64,000 nt of DNA from Falsiroseomonas sp051860665 (lineage in GTDB: Bacteria > Pseudomonadota > Alphaproteobacteria > Acetobacterales > Acetobacteraceae), in NCBI RefSeq assembly GCF_051860665.1, contig NZ_JBHYDM010000021.1, positions 1-64,000 of the forward strand. Direction: 5' to 3'. Positions 49,222 through 57,422 of the stretch are shown piece after piece (within the stretch, counting starts at the first letter, position 1; the number at the start of each line of letters is the position of its first letter). Below the pieces are notes generated by a model that saw only the letters and a list, made by a program, of their open reading frames with translations, had not been told where the DNA came from and did not search any database. A program made the position numbers and the translations under genes.

Positions 49222-49748
49222 CCCTGGAACATCGCGCCCTTGTCCGGACCACGGTCGCTAACCTGCTGGCCGAGCGCGTTCCCGCCCTTCGAAAGCGCGT
49301 CTTCCGCGCCCGCACCTGGCCCCTTTCGGAGGAGCATCTGCCGGCCGCGCTGGTCTATGGTTGGCAGGAGGAAAAGAAGCGCACCGGCGGCACGCCCCAC
49401 CGGTCATTCTACGACGTCTCCTTCATCCTGGCCGTCGAACTGCGGCTCGACACCCGATCCCGCGCCAGCCTGGAACTGGAAGCCGAGCTCGAGGAGATGG
49501 CCGGCGCCGTCAGCCAGGCGGTGCTGACCGCCGGCGAGCTGCTGCTGCCGCCCGACCGCAGGATCGAACGCATCGACGGCGTGAAGACCACGCTCGGCAT
49601 CGACACCAGGAGCAGCGAGGTGGCGCTGGGCTCGGCCCTGATCGCCTTCGACATGGCCTGGACCGAGGTCTTCGAGACGCCGCACCCCACCGTGGACTGC
49701 GAGGACAGCTCCCTCGCCTTCCGCCCCATCGCGCCCCGCCGGGCGTAG
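49218..49748 (+). CDS. Tail terminator-like protein
   Basis: 176 residues. TLEHRALVRTTVANLLAERV, then RRASLELEAELEEMAGAVSQ-like helices, and the late strand SALIAFDMAWTEVFETPHP resemble gpU/tail-terminator proteins. Position between the connector and the sheath genes agrees. It would cap the tail and join it to the head. Confidence 0.6.
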   Translation: MTLEHRALVRTTVANLLAERVPALRKRVFRARTWPLSEEHLPAALVYGWQEEKKRTGGTPHRSFYDVSFILAVELRLDTRSRASLELEAELEEMAGAVSQAVLTAGELLLPPDRRIERIDGVKTTLGIDTRSSEVALGSALIAFDMAWTEVFETPHPTVDCEDSSLAFRPIAPRRA

Positions 49749-49758
49749 GAGCCCCCGC

Positions 49759-49935
49759 ATGTACGTGATTCCCGCCGAGGACCTGAAGGTCCCGGACCCG
49801 GTTCTGCGCGACCACCTGCCGGCCGAGGGCCGCGAAGTGCCACGCGACGCCTACTGGATGCGCCGCCTGCGCGACGGCGACGTCATCGAGACCCTGCCGC
49901 CGGCCGCGCCGGCGGCCGAGGGGAGTGACAGCTGA
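49759..49935 (+). CDS. DUF2635 small tail protein
   Basis: 58 residues (MYVIPAEDLKVPDPVLRDHL, then PAEGREVPRDAYWMRRLRDG). DUF2635 proteins precede the sheath gene in Mu-like phages. The stop overlaps the sheath start (TGATG). The position and the pattern VP-x-D-x-x-W-x-R-R-L-x-x-GDV support the call. Role unknown. Confidence 0.8.
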   Translation: MYVIPAEDLKVPDPVLRDHLPAEGREVPRDAYWMRRLRDGDVIETLPPAAPAAEGSDS

Positions 49936-51416
49936 TGGTGGGCTTCCGCGAGATCCCCGCGAGCAACCGCTCGACCCTGTTCTTCGCCGAGCTGGACAAT
50001 TCGCGCGCCAATTCCGGCACCGCCGGCGCGCTGCGCAGCCTGGTCATCGGCCAGCAGCTGGCCACCGGCGACCTGCCGCCGAATGTCCCGGCGCTGCTCG
50101 ACAGCCTCGACTGGCTGCGCGGCCGCGCCGGCCGCGGCTCCATGCTGGCGCTGATGGCGGAGGCCTATCGCCGGCGCGACCGCAGCGGCGAGGTGCATGT
50201 CCTGCCGCTGGCGGATGCCGCCGCCGGCCTCGCCGCGACGGGCACCTTCACGGTCGGCACCGCCCCCACGGCCAGCGGCACGGACTACGCCTATATCGGC
50301 GACCGCCGCGTCACCGTGGGCCTTTCCAGCACCATGACGACGACCGCCGCCGGCGCCGCCTATGCCGCCGCCATCAATGCGGACACCAGCCTGCCCGTGA
50401 CGGCTGCGAGCGTCTCCGGCGTCGTCACCGTCACCGCCCGCAACAGGGGCCTGGCCGGCAATGACATCGTGCTCGGCCGCAACCTGCTCGGCCCCGCCGG
50501 CGGCGAGGTGCCGCCCGCGGGCCTGGTGGTGAGCGTCTCCGGCATGTCCGGCGGCACCACGGCGCCGGATCTGGGGCCGGCGCTGGCCAATCTCGGCGCC
50601 GAGGATTTCGAGTTCCACGTCATGCCCTACACGGACACGGCGAGCCTGAACGCGCTGCGCGACCACCTGGCCGCCCGTTGGTCCTGGGACCGGATGCTCT
50701 ATGGCGGCGCCTTTGCCGGCTTCCGCGGCACGCTCAGCGCCAGCACCACCTTCGGCGGCGGCCGCAACGACCCCCACATGGTCTGCCTGCCGGCCGATGG
50801 CTCGCCCTCCCCGTCCTGGATCTGGGCGGCCAACCTGGCCGGCGCCTGCGCCACCAGCCTCCGCGCCGATCCCGGCCTGCCGCTGCATGGCCTGCCGCTG
50901 GATGTCATGGCGCCGCCGCGCGAGAAGCGCTGGGGCATCGGCGATCGCAACATCCTGCTGAACAACGGCCTCTGCGCCTTCACCGTGGCGGCCGATGGGC
51001 GGGTCACCACCGACACGCTGGTCACCACCTATCGGCTGAACCCGCAGGGCGCGCCCGACGACAGCTACCTCTACCCCGAGACGCTTTATCTGCTGGCCGC
51101 GGCGATCCGGCGCCTGCGCAACTACGTCACCAGCACTTTTGGGCGCTTCAAGCTGGCCTCCGCCGGCACGCGCTTCCGGCCGGGCGCCAATATCGTCACC
51201 GCCTCCGTCATCCGCGACGGCATCCTCGCCGAGTATCGGCGCATGGAGGCGGAGGGGCTGGTGCAGGACTACGAGGCCTTCGCCGCCGAGCTGGTGGTCG
51301 AGCGCAATGCCTCCAACCGGTGCCGCGTCGATGGCCTGCTGCCGATCATCCCGATCGACCAGTTCCGCCAATTCGCCGGCCTGGTGCAGTTCCGCAAATC
51401 CGAAGGGGTGATCTGA
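49935..51416 (+). CDS. Contractile tail sheath protein (Mu gpL family)
   Basis: 493 residues. VGFREIPASNRSTLFFAELD, a middle ADAAAGLAATGTFTVGTAPT, and the C-terminal part DGLLPIIPIDQFRQFAGLVQ match Mu-type sheaths. It surrounds the tail tube and contracts at infection. This shows that the phage is a myovirus. Confidence 0.93.
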   Translation: MVGFREIPASNRSTLFFAELDNSRANSGTAGALRSLVIGQQLATGDLPPNVPALLDSLDWLRGRAGRGSMLALMAEAYRRRDRSGEVHVLPLADAAAGLAATGTFTVGTAPTASGTDYAYIGDRRVTVGLSSTMTTTAAGAAYAAAINADTSLPVTAASVSGVVTVTARNRGLAGNDIVLGRNLLGPAGGEVPPAGLVVSVSGMSGGTTAPDLGPALANLGAEDFEFHVMPYTDTASLNALRDHLAARWSWDRMLYGGAFAGFRGTLSASTTFGGGRNDPHMVCLPADGSPSPSWIWAANLAGACATSLRADPGLPLHGLPLDVMAPPREKRWGIGDRNILLNNGLCAFTVAADGRVTTDTLVTTYRLNPQGAPDDSYLYPETLYLLAAAIRRLRNYVTSTFGRFKLASAGTRFRPGANIVTASVIRDGILAEYRRMEAEGLVQDYEAFAAELVVERNASNRCRVDGLLPIIPIDQFRQFAGLVQFRKSEGVI

Positions 51417-51417
51417 C

Positions 51418-51786
51418 ATGGCGCTGCAGCCAGGGGCCCTGGCGGGCACCTCCTACCTCTACATCGACGGCGTCGAATACGACGTCGTCGACAGTGTCGG
51501 CTGGCAAGCCGCCCGCTCCGTCAAGGAGACGCTGACCGGCCAGAACGGCGTGCACGGCTTCAGCGTCAAGCCGGTGGCGCCCTATATCAAGGCCAAGATC
51601 CGCGACAACGTCGGCACCCGCGTGGCGGATTTCGAGGCGATGGAGAGCGTCTCCGTCTCGCTCGAGCTGATCAGCGGCAAGCGCGTCACCGGCAACGGCA
51701 TGTGGTGCGTGAATGTCGTCGAGGTGAATGCCGACGATGCGACCTTCGAGGTGCGCTTCGAGGGTCCGGATGTGCAGGAGAGCTGA
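51418..51786 (+). CDS. Tail tube protein (Mu gpM family)
   Basis: 122 residues. GTSYLYIDGVEYDVVDSVGW, then RSVKETLTGQNGVHGFSVKP, then ITAKIRDN-type strands match the Mu tube. It starts two bases after the sheath stop. It forms the inner tube guided by the tape measure. Confidence 0.9.
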   Translation: MALQPGALAGTSYLYIDGVEYDVVDSVGWQAARSVKETLTGQNGVHGFSVKPVAPYIKAKIRDNVGTRVADFEAMESVSVSLELISGKRVTGNGMWCVNVVEVNADDATFEVRFEGPDVQES

Positions 51787-51787
51787 G

Positions 51788-52099
51788 ATGGATGATCTGG
51801 ACGAGGACGTGATCGAGGAGATCCCGCCGCGGGTGATCCGCTTTCCGGCCGTCGAATACAACGGCGCGACGGTCACCGAGATCACGCTGCAGCCGCTGAC
51901 CATCGAGATGATCATGGCGGCGCAGAAGCAGGGCAACGAGATCGCCCAGGCCTCGCATCTGATCCAGCGCAGCGCCGGCGTCGCGCCGCAGCTGGTCGCA
52001 AAGCTCTCGCCGAAGGTGCTGGAGGTGGCGAGCCGGTATTTTGCCCGTTTTTTGCCCTCCGACCCGCCGAAGGCTGGGGACGCGCCGCCGCCGGCGTGA
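51788..52099 (+). CDS. Tail assembly chaperone, zero-frame product (Mu gp41/P2 gpE-like)
   Basis: 103 residues. PRVIRFPAVEYNGATVTEIT, then LQPLTIEMIMAAQKQGNEIA is the family pattern. It lies directly before the tape measure, where E/E'-type chaperones are made. The reading frame holds a T TTT TTG slip site near its end, allowing a -1 extended form. The tube and tape genes on each side agree. Confidence 0.85.
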   Translation: MDDLDEDVIEEIPPRVIRFPAVEYNGATVTEITLQPLTIEMIMAAQKQGNEIAQASHLIQRSAGVAPQLVAKLSPKVLEVASRYFARFLPSDPPKAGDAPPPA

Positions 52100-52200
52100 C
52101 GCTGGCCTGCGGCTTTGGGCCGCGGGCCGCCTTCGCGATGACACCGGCCGAGCTGCTCTGGTGGGGCCGCCAGGCCGCCGCTCTGAGATCCAGGACCTGA
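51788..52200 (+). CDS. Tail assembly chaperone, -1 frameshift extended product
   Basis: At T TTT TTG (52048-52054) the ribosome can slip back one base. The new frame then runs to TGA 52198-52200 and adds about 50 residues ending MTPAELLWWGRQAAALRSRT. The short Trp-rich tail resembles the E' tails of P2-like phages, which use the same heptamer. The product ends one base before the tape-measure ATG at 52202. Confidence 0.75.
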
Positions 52201-52201
52201 C

Positions 52202-54175
52202 ATGGCCGTGGCTGCCGCCGGCGCGCTGAGCGTCACCATCTCCGCGATCGACCGGCTCTCGGCGCCGCTCGCCCGCATGAACAGCGGCGCGCTGCGGCTT
52301 GTCTCCGGCATCGGCCGCCTCAGCAGCGCCAGCCGAACCACCACGGGGATGGAGCGCCTCTCGCGGGTCGCCGGTGCCGCGGCGCGCAACATGGCGCTGA
52401 TCGTGCCCTCGCTCTCCGCCCTGACCGCCGCCGGCACCGTGGCCGGCGTGCTGCGCCTGGCGGGCGGTTGGGCCACGCTCGGCGCCCAGCTCGGCCGCAC
52501 CGCCTACCGGGTTCAGACTGCCGCCTCGGCGCTCTTTGCCATGCGCGGCGCCGCGCAGCTGGCGGGGTCTTCGGCCGAGGATATCAGCCAGGGCCTCGAG
52601 GGCCTGGGCGATGCCCTGTCAGATGCCGTGGGCGGGCGGGACGACACCGCCGTCCAATATTTCCGGCTGCTCGGCATCAATATGCGCGACGCCAGCGGCC
52701 AGGCTCGCACGGCATCCGAGGTTCTGCCGGAGGTCGCCGACGGCATCGCCCGCATTGCCGATCCGCGGCTGCAGGCGCGCGTCCTCGGCGCGCTGCGGCT
52801 GCCGGCCGGGCTGCTGCCCTACCTCCGTCAGGGCGCCGCCGGCATGCGCGATTATGAGCGCGAGGCTCGGCGCGCCGGCGCCATCTCCGAGGAGGGCGCT
52901 GAGGCGGCCCGCCAGTTCGAGATGGCGCAGACCCGGCTGAACCTGGCAGGCCAGGGGCTGGTGAACACCCTGGCGGCCCGGCTCGCGCCGGTGCTGGTGC
53001 CGCTGCTCGACCGGCTGTCGAACTGGCTGATCACCCAGGGCCCGCAGCTGGGCGCGATCGTCGCGGATCTCGCCGGGCGCTTCACCGCCTGGGTCGATGG
53101 CGGCGGGCTGACGCGGCTGGGGGAGCGGCTGGATGCGGTCGGCAGCGGCTTCTCGACCGTTATCGGCTGGATGGGCGGCATGGAGAATGCGGCGACGCTG
53201 CTGGGCATTGCCCTGATCGCCAAGCTGCTGAGCCCGCTGCTGCGCATCGGTGCATCGCTGACCCAGCTCGCAGCCTTTCGCCTCGCCCCCTGGATGATGC
53301 GCTTGCTGGGCGCGGGCGCCGGGGGCCTTGCCGCCGGCGCCTTCATCATGCGGCCGAGCCCAGTGCTTGGCGGCGAGGCGGAGGAGCTGGATCGCCTGCG
53401 ACGGGACCCGGAGGCGCTGCGGCGCGAACTCGACCCGGCCTATGCGCAGCAGCGGGATGGCTCGATGGGGCTGCTGGCGGATGTGCTGCGCGCGAATCTC
53501 CGCGCAGGCTTTCCCTCGGGCCCGATGCAGCGCCGGGCGCAGGATCTGCCAGGCGATCGCGGCGGACCGGGCGACCGCAGCCTGCCGCGCGGGCTGCGCA
53601 ACAATAACCCGCTGAACCTGATGTGGCATCCGGCGCAGCTGGCGGAGAATCCGGGCCTGACCTCCGACGGCCGCTTCGGCGTCTACCCCTCCATGGAGGC
53701 CGGCATCGCCCAGTCGATCCGTCAGATGCAGCTGAACGCGCGGCGCGGCGACGACACCCTGGCGCGCATGGTCTCCCGCTGGGCGCCGCCGGGGGAGAAC
53801 AACACGGCCGCCTATATCGCCGCCGTCTCGCGCGCCACAGGCCTCGCGCCGGATGCGCGCCTGGATATGAACAACCCTGCGGTGCTCCGGTCCCTGGTGA
53901 TGGCCATGGCGGTGCAGGAGAATGGCCGCGGGCTGGATGCCGGCGTCGTCGATCGAGGCGTCGCCATGGGGCTCGGGCGTGCAGCGGCAGCTCCGCCGCC
54001 GGGTGGCGCTGCGCCGGCCGGCGCGCCGGGTGCCGAGCCCGGCGTCGCCGGCGCCAGCCGCTCCGTCGTCGAGCTGCGCTTTTCCGGCCAGGTGCCGCCC
54101 GGCCTCACCGCCATCACCCGCAGCGAGGGCGCCGGCGTGCGCATCGAGCGGCCAGGCCTCGGAGCAGGACCATGA
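52202..54175 (+). CDS. Tail tape measure protein with P5-like muralytic domain
   Basis: 657 residues. The first 450 are helical with hydrophobic membrane-like segments (LLGIALIAKLLSPLLRIGAS). Residues about 460-590 (GLRNNNPLNLMW, then GRFGVYPSMEAGIAQSIRQM, then DTLARMVSRWAPPGENNTAA) match the structural-protein-P5-like domain of phage cell-wall hydrolases. It sets tail length, and its C-terminal domain may open peptidoglycan. The size implies a tail of roughly 100 nm by the usual 1.5 angstrom per residue rule. Confidence 0.85.
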   Translation: MAVAAAGALSVTISAIDRLSAPLARMNSGALRLVSGIGRLSSASRTTTGMERLSRVAGAAARNMALIVPSLSALTAAGTVAGVLRLAGGWATLGAQLGRTAYRVQTAASALFAMRGAAQLAGSSAEDISQGLEGLGDALSDAVGGRDDTAVQYFRLLGINMRDASGQARTASEVLPEVADGIARIADPRLQARVLGALRLPAGLLPYLRQGAAGMRDYEREARRAGAISEEGAEAARQFEMAQTRLNLAGQGLVNTLAARLAPVLVPLLDRLSNWLITQGPQLGAIVADLAGRFTAWVDGGGLTRLGERLDAVGSGFSTVIGWMGGMENAATLLGIALIAKLLSPLLRIGASLTQLAAFRLAPWMMRLLGAGAGGLAAGAFIMRPSPVLGGEAEELDRLRRDPEALRRELDPAYAQQRDGSMGLLADVLRANLRAGFPSGPMQRRAQDLPGDRGGPGDRSLPRGLRNNNPLNLMWHPAQLAENPGLTSDGRFGVYPSMEAGIAQSIRQMQLNARRGDDTLARMVSRWAPPGENNTAAYIAAVSRATGLAPDARLDMNNPAVLRSLVMAMAVQENGRGLDAGVVDRGVAMGLGRAAAAPPPGGAAPAGAPGAEPGVAGASRSVVELRFSGQVPPGLTAITRSEGAGVRIERPGLGAGP

Positions 54176-54933
54176 GCGGCGCACTGTCCTACCGCCCCGC
54201 CTCCTGGCGCGGCGTCCCGTTCGAGATCTGGGACATGGATGGCGGCTTCGGGCGCGCGACGGCGGTGCACGAATACCCCTTCCGGGATTCGGTCTGGGTC
54301 GAGGACACCGGCCGCGCCACCCGACGCCTCGGCCTGATCGGCTTTCGCTGCGGCGATGATGTCGCCGAGCTCGAGGCCGAGATGATCGAGGCGGCCGAGA
54401 CCGAGGGGCCGGGGACCCTGGTCCACCCGACCCTCGGCTCGCTCAAGGCCAGCCTGGTCGAATTCCACACCCGCATCCGCCACGACCTCGGCCGGGTGGT
54501 CGAGCTGCATTTCCTCTTCATCGAGGCCGGCAGCCGCCGCTTTCCCGACGTCGCCGAGGAGCCCGGCGCAGGGGTGAAGGCCAAGGCCGATGCGCTGGAT
54601 GAGGCGTCCGGCGCGAGCTTCGTGGAGCGCGCGGGCGCGGCGCTGAACCAGGGGGTGGCCGTCGTGCGCAGCGTGCAGCGGACGGTGAACGACTACACCG
54701 CCCGGGCCAACGCGTTGATGGGGGATGCGCGGGTGGTGATGAATGCGGTGGGCATGGTGGCGCCCGGGCTGAACCGGAGCTTCGGGCGGTTTGCCGCCGG
54801 CTATCGCCGCGCGCTGGCGCCGGTGACGGCGCTGCAGGGCGGCACGACGCGGGCGCTGAACGGCGTGGCCGCGGCGCGGCGCGGGGCGAGCCGGGCGGCC
54901 GACCAGGTCGACAGCTTGGCGGCGCGGCTGTGA
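54172..54933 (+). CDS. DNA circularisation protein N-terminal half (Mu gpN-like)
   Basis: 253 residues from ATG 54172. PASWRGVPFEIWDMDGGFGR, then TRRLGLIGFRCGDDVAELEA, then GPGTLVHPTLGSLKASLVEF is the DNA_circ_N domain of Mu gpN, a tail/baseplate protein. In Mu the gene is longer; here the C-terminal part is a separate gene overlapping at GTGA. Confidence 0.85.
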   Translation: MSGALSYRPASWRGVPFEIWDMDGGFGRATAVHEYPFRDSVWVEDTGRATRRLGLIGFRCGDDVAELEAEMIEAAETEGPGTLVHPTLGSLKASLVEFHTRIRHDLGRVVELHFLFIEAGSRRFPDVAEEPGAGVKAKADALDEASGASFVERAGAALNQGVAVVRSVQRTVNDYTARANALMGDARVVMNAVGMVAPGLNRSFGRFAAGYRRALAPVTALQGGTTRALNGVAAARRGASRAADQVDSLAARL

Positions 54934-55493
54934 GCACCCTCTCCGAGCTGTCCGCTGCCGCCCAGGCGCTGGCGGAGGCGCTGCGCGCCCTGTCGGAGGA
55001 CCCGGCCGACGCTATCCGCCTCCTGGCCCCTCTGGCGGCGCCACAGCCGGCCAAGGCGACCGCGGGGGATATCGTGGGACTGGCCCAGGCTACCGGCCAG
55101 GCGGCGGCCGCAGCGCTCTGCCGGCGGGTTGTGCTGGCCGCCCTGGCTCGTGCCACCGCCGAGGCCAGCCCGCCCTCCTACGACGCCGCGGTGGCTCTGC
55201 GCGACCAGATCTGCGGCTTGCTGGAGGCGGAGGAGCTGTTCGCGGCCGATGCGGGGGAGGATGCGACGGCGCTGGCGCTGCGCGACCTCCGCGCGGCCGT
55301 GGCGGAGGATCTGACCCGCCGCGCGGCCAACCTGGCGCGGGTGCGGACGGTGACGGTGGCCGAGCCACTGCCGGCCCTGGTGCATGCCTATCGGCTCTAC
55401 GAGGACCTCGGCAGGACGGATGAGGTCAGCCTGCAGGCGGATGCGGAGGATCCGAACTTCATCGGCGGGACATTTACGGTGCTGGGGGGTTGA
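54930..55493 (+). CDS. gpN C-terminal-half-like tail protein
   Basis: 187 residues from GTG 54930. LRDLRAAVAEDLTRRAANLA, then VRTVTVAEPLPALVHAYRLY, then DPNFIGGTFTVL resembles the C-terminal part of gpN-type proteins. It probably acts together with the preceding chain. It is the last tail gene before the opposite-strand nuclease cargo. Confidence 0.65.
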   Translation: MSTLSELSAAAQALAEALRALSEDPADAIRLLAPLAAPQPAKATAGDIVGLAQATGQAAAAALCRRVVLAALARATAEASPPSYDAAVALRDQICGLLEAEELFAADAGEDATALALRDLRAAVAEDLTRRAANLARVRTVTVAEPLPALVHAYRLYEDLGRTDEVSLQADAEDPNFIGGTFTVLGG

Positions 55494-55587
55494 ACATCGC
55501 TTTCCAACTCGCCCTTGGCTAGTCCCACCGCCGACCAGTGACGCCTAGCATTGCATTTCTCCCAGCCCCGCCCGTCGACGACGATCG

Positions 55588-56973
55588 CTACTCACCCTCA
55601 GCTTCCGATGGAGGCTCTCCCGGAACCCCTAGCACTGTCCACGAGCCGAGAGGGTGGAAGCTCGGCCGAGCGATCGGGACGATTTGGCCGTCTTCGCGAA
55701 GGCGCAAGTGCGTGGCACCAGGTATCAAGTCTGGGTCAAGCGGCACAAGCGCCAGGGGGTTGTGGAAAATCGTGCAACCCTCAACCCATGTTTCACGGTA
55801 TCCGGAAGAACCGACATCATATTCGAACCGCACCGGCTCTGAAGCATCGGGGTCCAGGTCGATAGCAACGCCTCGACGGATCATACGGACACGCGTTGAT
55901 CCGAACCCCGCCATCCGTCCGATCCGATTAAACTTGGAGAGCGTCCCGCTGAAATTGGCGAGGACGGCGCTGATATTCTCTGCCTCCGGCTGGAAGAAGA
56001 ACCCGGACGGGATCTCCTTCTCACCCCATCTGTGGGTTGTGACCCGGCGCGGAGTGACGATCAGCCGGCCTTCATCGTCTCGAGATGGGTCGTGGTCGTA
56101 ACCGTAAAGATAAACGCCCAGAGCCGATCCAGTATATGTCATCGATCCAGGAAGCGAGAAATCTTGCACGGCAAGGACAAGAGGGATACCGCAGGCGTGC
56201 TTCTTCGCCCAATACCTCTTGCGAAGCTTCGAATACAGCGCGCTACCGAATTTGATAGGCATATATTCGTTTCGGTATGCCGACCTGCCCTCGTCAGTGT
56301 TAAGGTCCGGCGGATCGCCTATCGTGCCTACACCTTTTTCGGTCGGGTTCACCGTCACGGCCTCGATCGCGATCTTCCCGAATGAGCTCTCTGCCAGAAA
56401 GTCCGGTGCCGGCTCCGTTCGATCTATGCGGAAATTGAGCTCGGTCAGCATCGCGAAAAAATACAGTTCCCACACCCGAGCGTCGAAGCCCGTCGTCTGG
56501 AACTGCTCGATGAAGTTGCCGTCGACGTCCTGATACCACCGCATCATGGGCTCGATGATGCCACGAGCGGATGAGAACTGCTCGGCCTCGATCAGGCGGC
56601 GAAAGCTAGTATTTAACAGGTCCACCTTTACCACGGGGGTAAAGAAATCGACTAGCTTTGGTCTGTTGTGCCCCTGATGATAGGTGTCTTCCGACTGCAT
56701 CGCCGTCAGTTCGAGCTCGCGACGAAGTAGTGCCTTGGCGTGTCTCGGAGTCGGCTGGAAGCTCGTCCCTTTGATCCAGCGGTATTGGTGAAGCTCATCG
56801 CGAGCCAAGACCGCACCGGCGTAATCGTCATCGGTCCGGTCTCGAATCAGAATGCCGAGCACGCGTTCATCGGCATGCTCGAAGTAGCCAAGCTCTTCGC
56901 TGAACACGTTCGCTAGTGGATCGCGTGCATATGCGGCGAGCGCGTCGAACCGGAGGCGGCTTATTGAGCGCAT
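55588..56973 (-). CDS. Putative PD-(D/E)XK nuclease moron
   Basis: 461 residues. The middle has ARVWELYFFAMLTELNFRID, then PAPDFLAESSFGKIAIEAVT, a layout like a PD-(D/E)XK core with Asp in PDF and Glu in IEAV, but the usual Lys is replaced. The C-terminal half (GFFFQPEAENISAVLANFSG) is a conserved-looking block of unknown role. Base composition is lower in GC and the gene opposes the late operon. A defence nuclease is suspected; a different conserved family is possible. Confidence 0.55.
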   Translation of the reverse strand: MRSISRLRFDALAAYARDPLANVFSEELGYFEHADERVLGILIRDRTDDDYAGAVLARDELHQYRWIKGTSFQPTPRHAKALLRRELELTAMQSEDTYHQGHNRPKLVDFFTPVVKVDLLNTSFRRLIEAEQFSSARGIIEPMMRWYQDVDGNFIEQFQTTGFDARVWELYFFAMLTELNFRIDRTEPAPDFLAESSFGKIAIEAVTVNPTEKGVGTIGDPPDLNTDEGRSAYRNEYMPIKFGSALYSKLRKRYWAKKHACGIPLVLAVQDFSLPGSMTYTGSALGVYLYGYDHDPSRDDEGRLIVTPRRVTTHRWGEKEIPSGFFFQPEAENISAVLANFSGTLSKFNRIGRMAGFGSTRVRMIRRGVAIDLDPDASEPVRFEYDVGSSGYRETWVEGCTIFHNPLALVPLDPDLIPGATHLRLREDGQIVPIARPSFHPLGSWTVLGVPGEPPSEAEGE

Positions 56974-57422
56974 ATGCTCACGATGGCACCAGGAGCTGCC
57001 GGTGTCACGCTAGGCGGAAGTCACCACGAACGGCCGAGTGTGGATCAGCACCCGGCGCCGGCCGCAGGCGGGCGTGGGCCGGAAATCTGCTCAGCGACTG
57101 CTTTGGGCTTAGCCGGGAGGAGGCGGCGTGCATGCTCGACAGCACGGAGGACACCGTCCGGACGGATGCCGCCGAGCTGCACTACCTACCTCAGCAGCTG
57201 TGATGAAGGGCGAAGCTGACCATAAGGCGTGTCCACTTTGGAGCCGGCGCTGACGGCCGCAAAGGTTCGAGATGGGCTTAGAGCAGCCCGATGGACTGCG
57301 TCGCCTAATGTCTGCTTTCCCACCCATTCCAGCTACTTCAAGCCCATCGCGGCCTGGCTCTCACCTCTGTGGTTGTGCTGCCGCGAACAGGCTGGACGCC
57401 ATCTACAATCCGGAGAACCTCC
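56974..57422. other. Right flank of the nuclease cargo, no gene seen
   Basis: It holds the upstream region of the moron and the leader of gpP. Only short frames exist. One plus-strand segment (LSREEAACMLDSTEDTVRTD near 57110-57170) looks like a protein remnant without a start. Nothing else is supported. Confidence 0.45.

Noticed and set aside
56916..57203. Plus-strand frame with LSREEAACMLDSTEDTVRTD, thought to be a transposase or HTH remnant
   Set aside because: No start or domain, and partly antisense to the moron.
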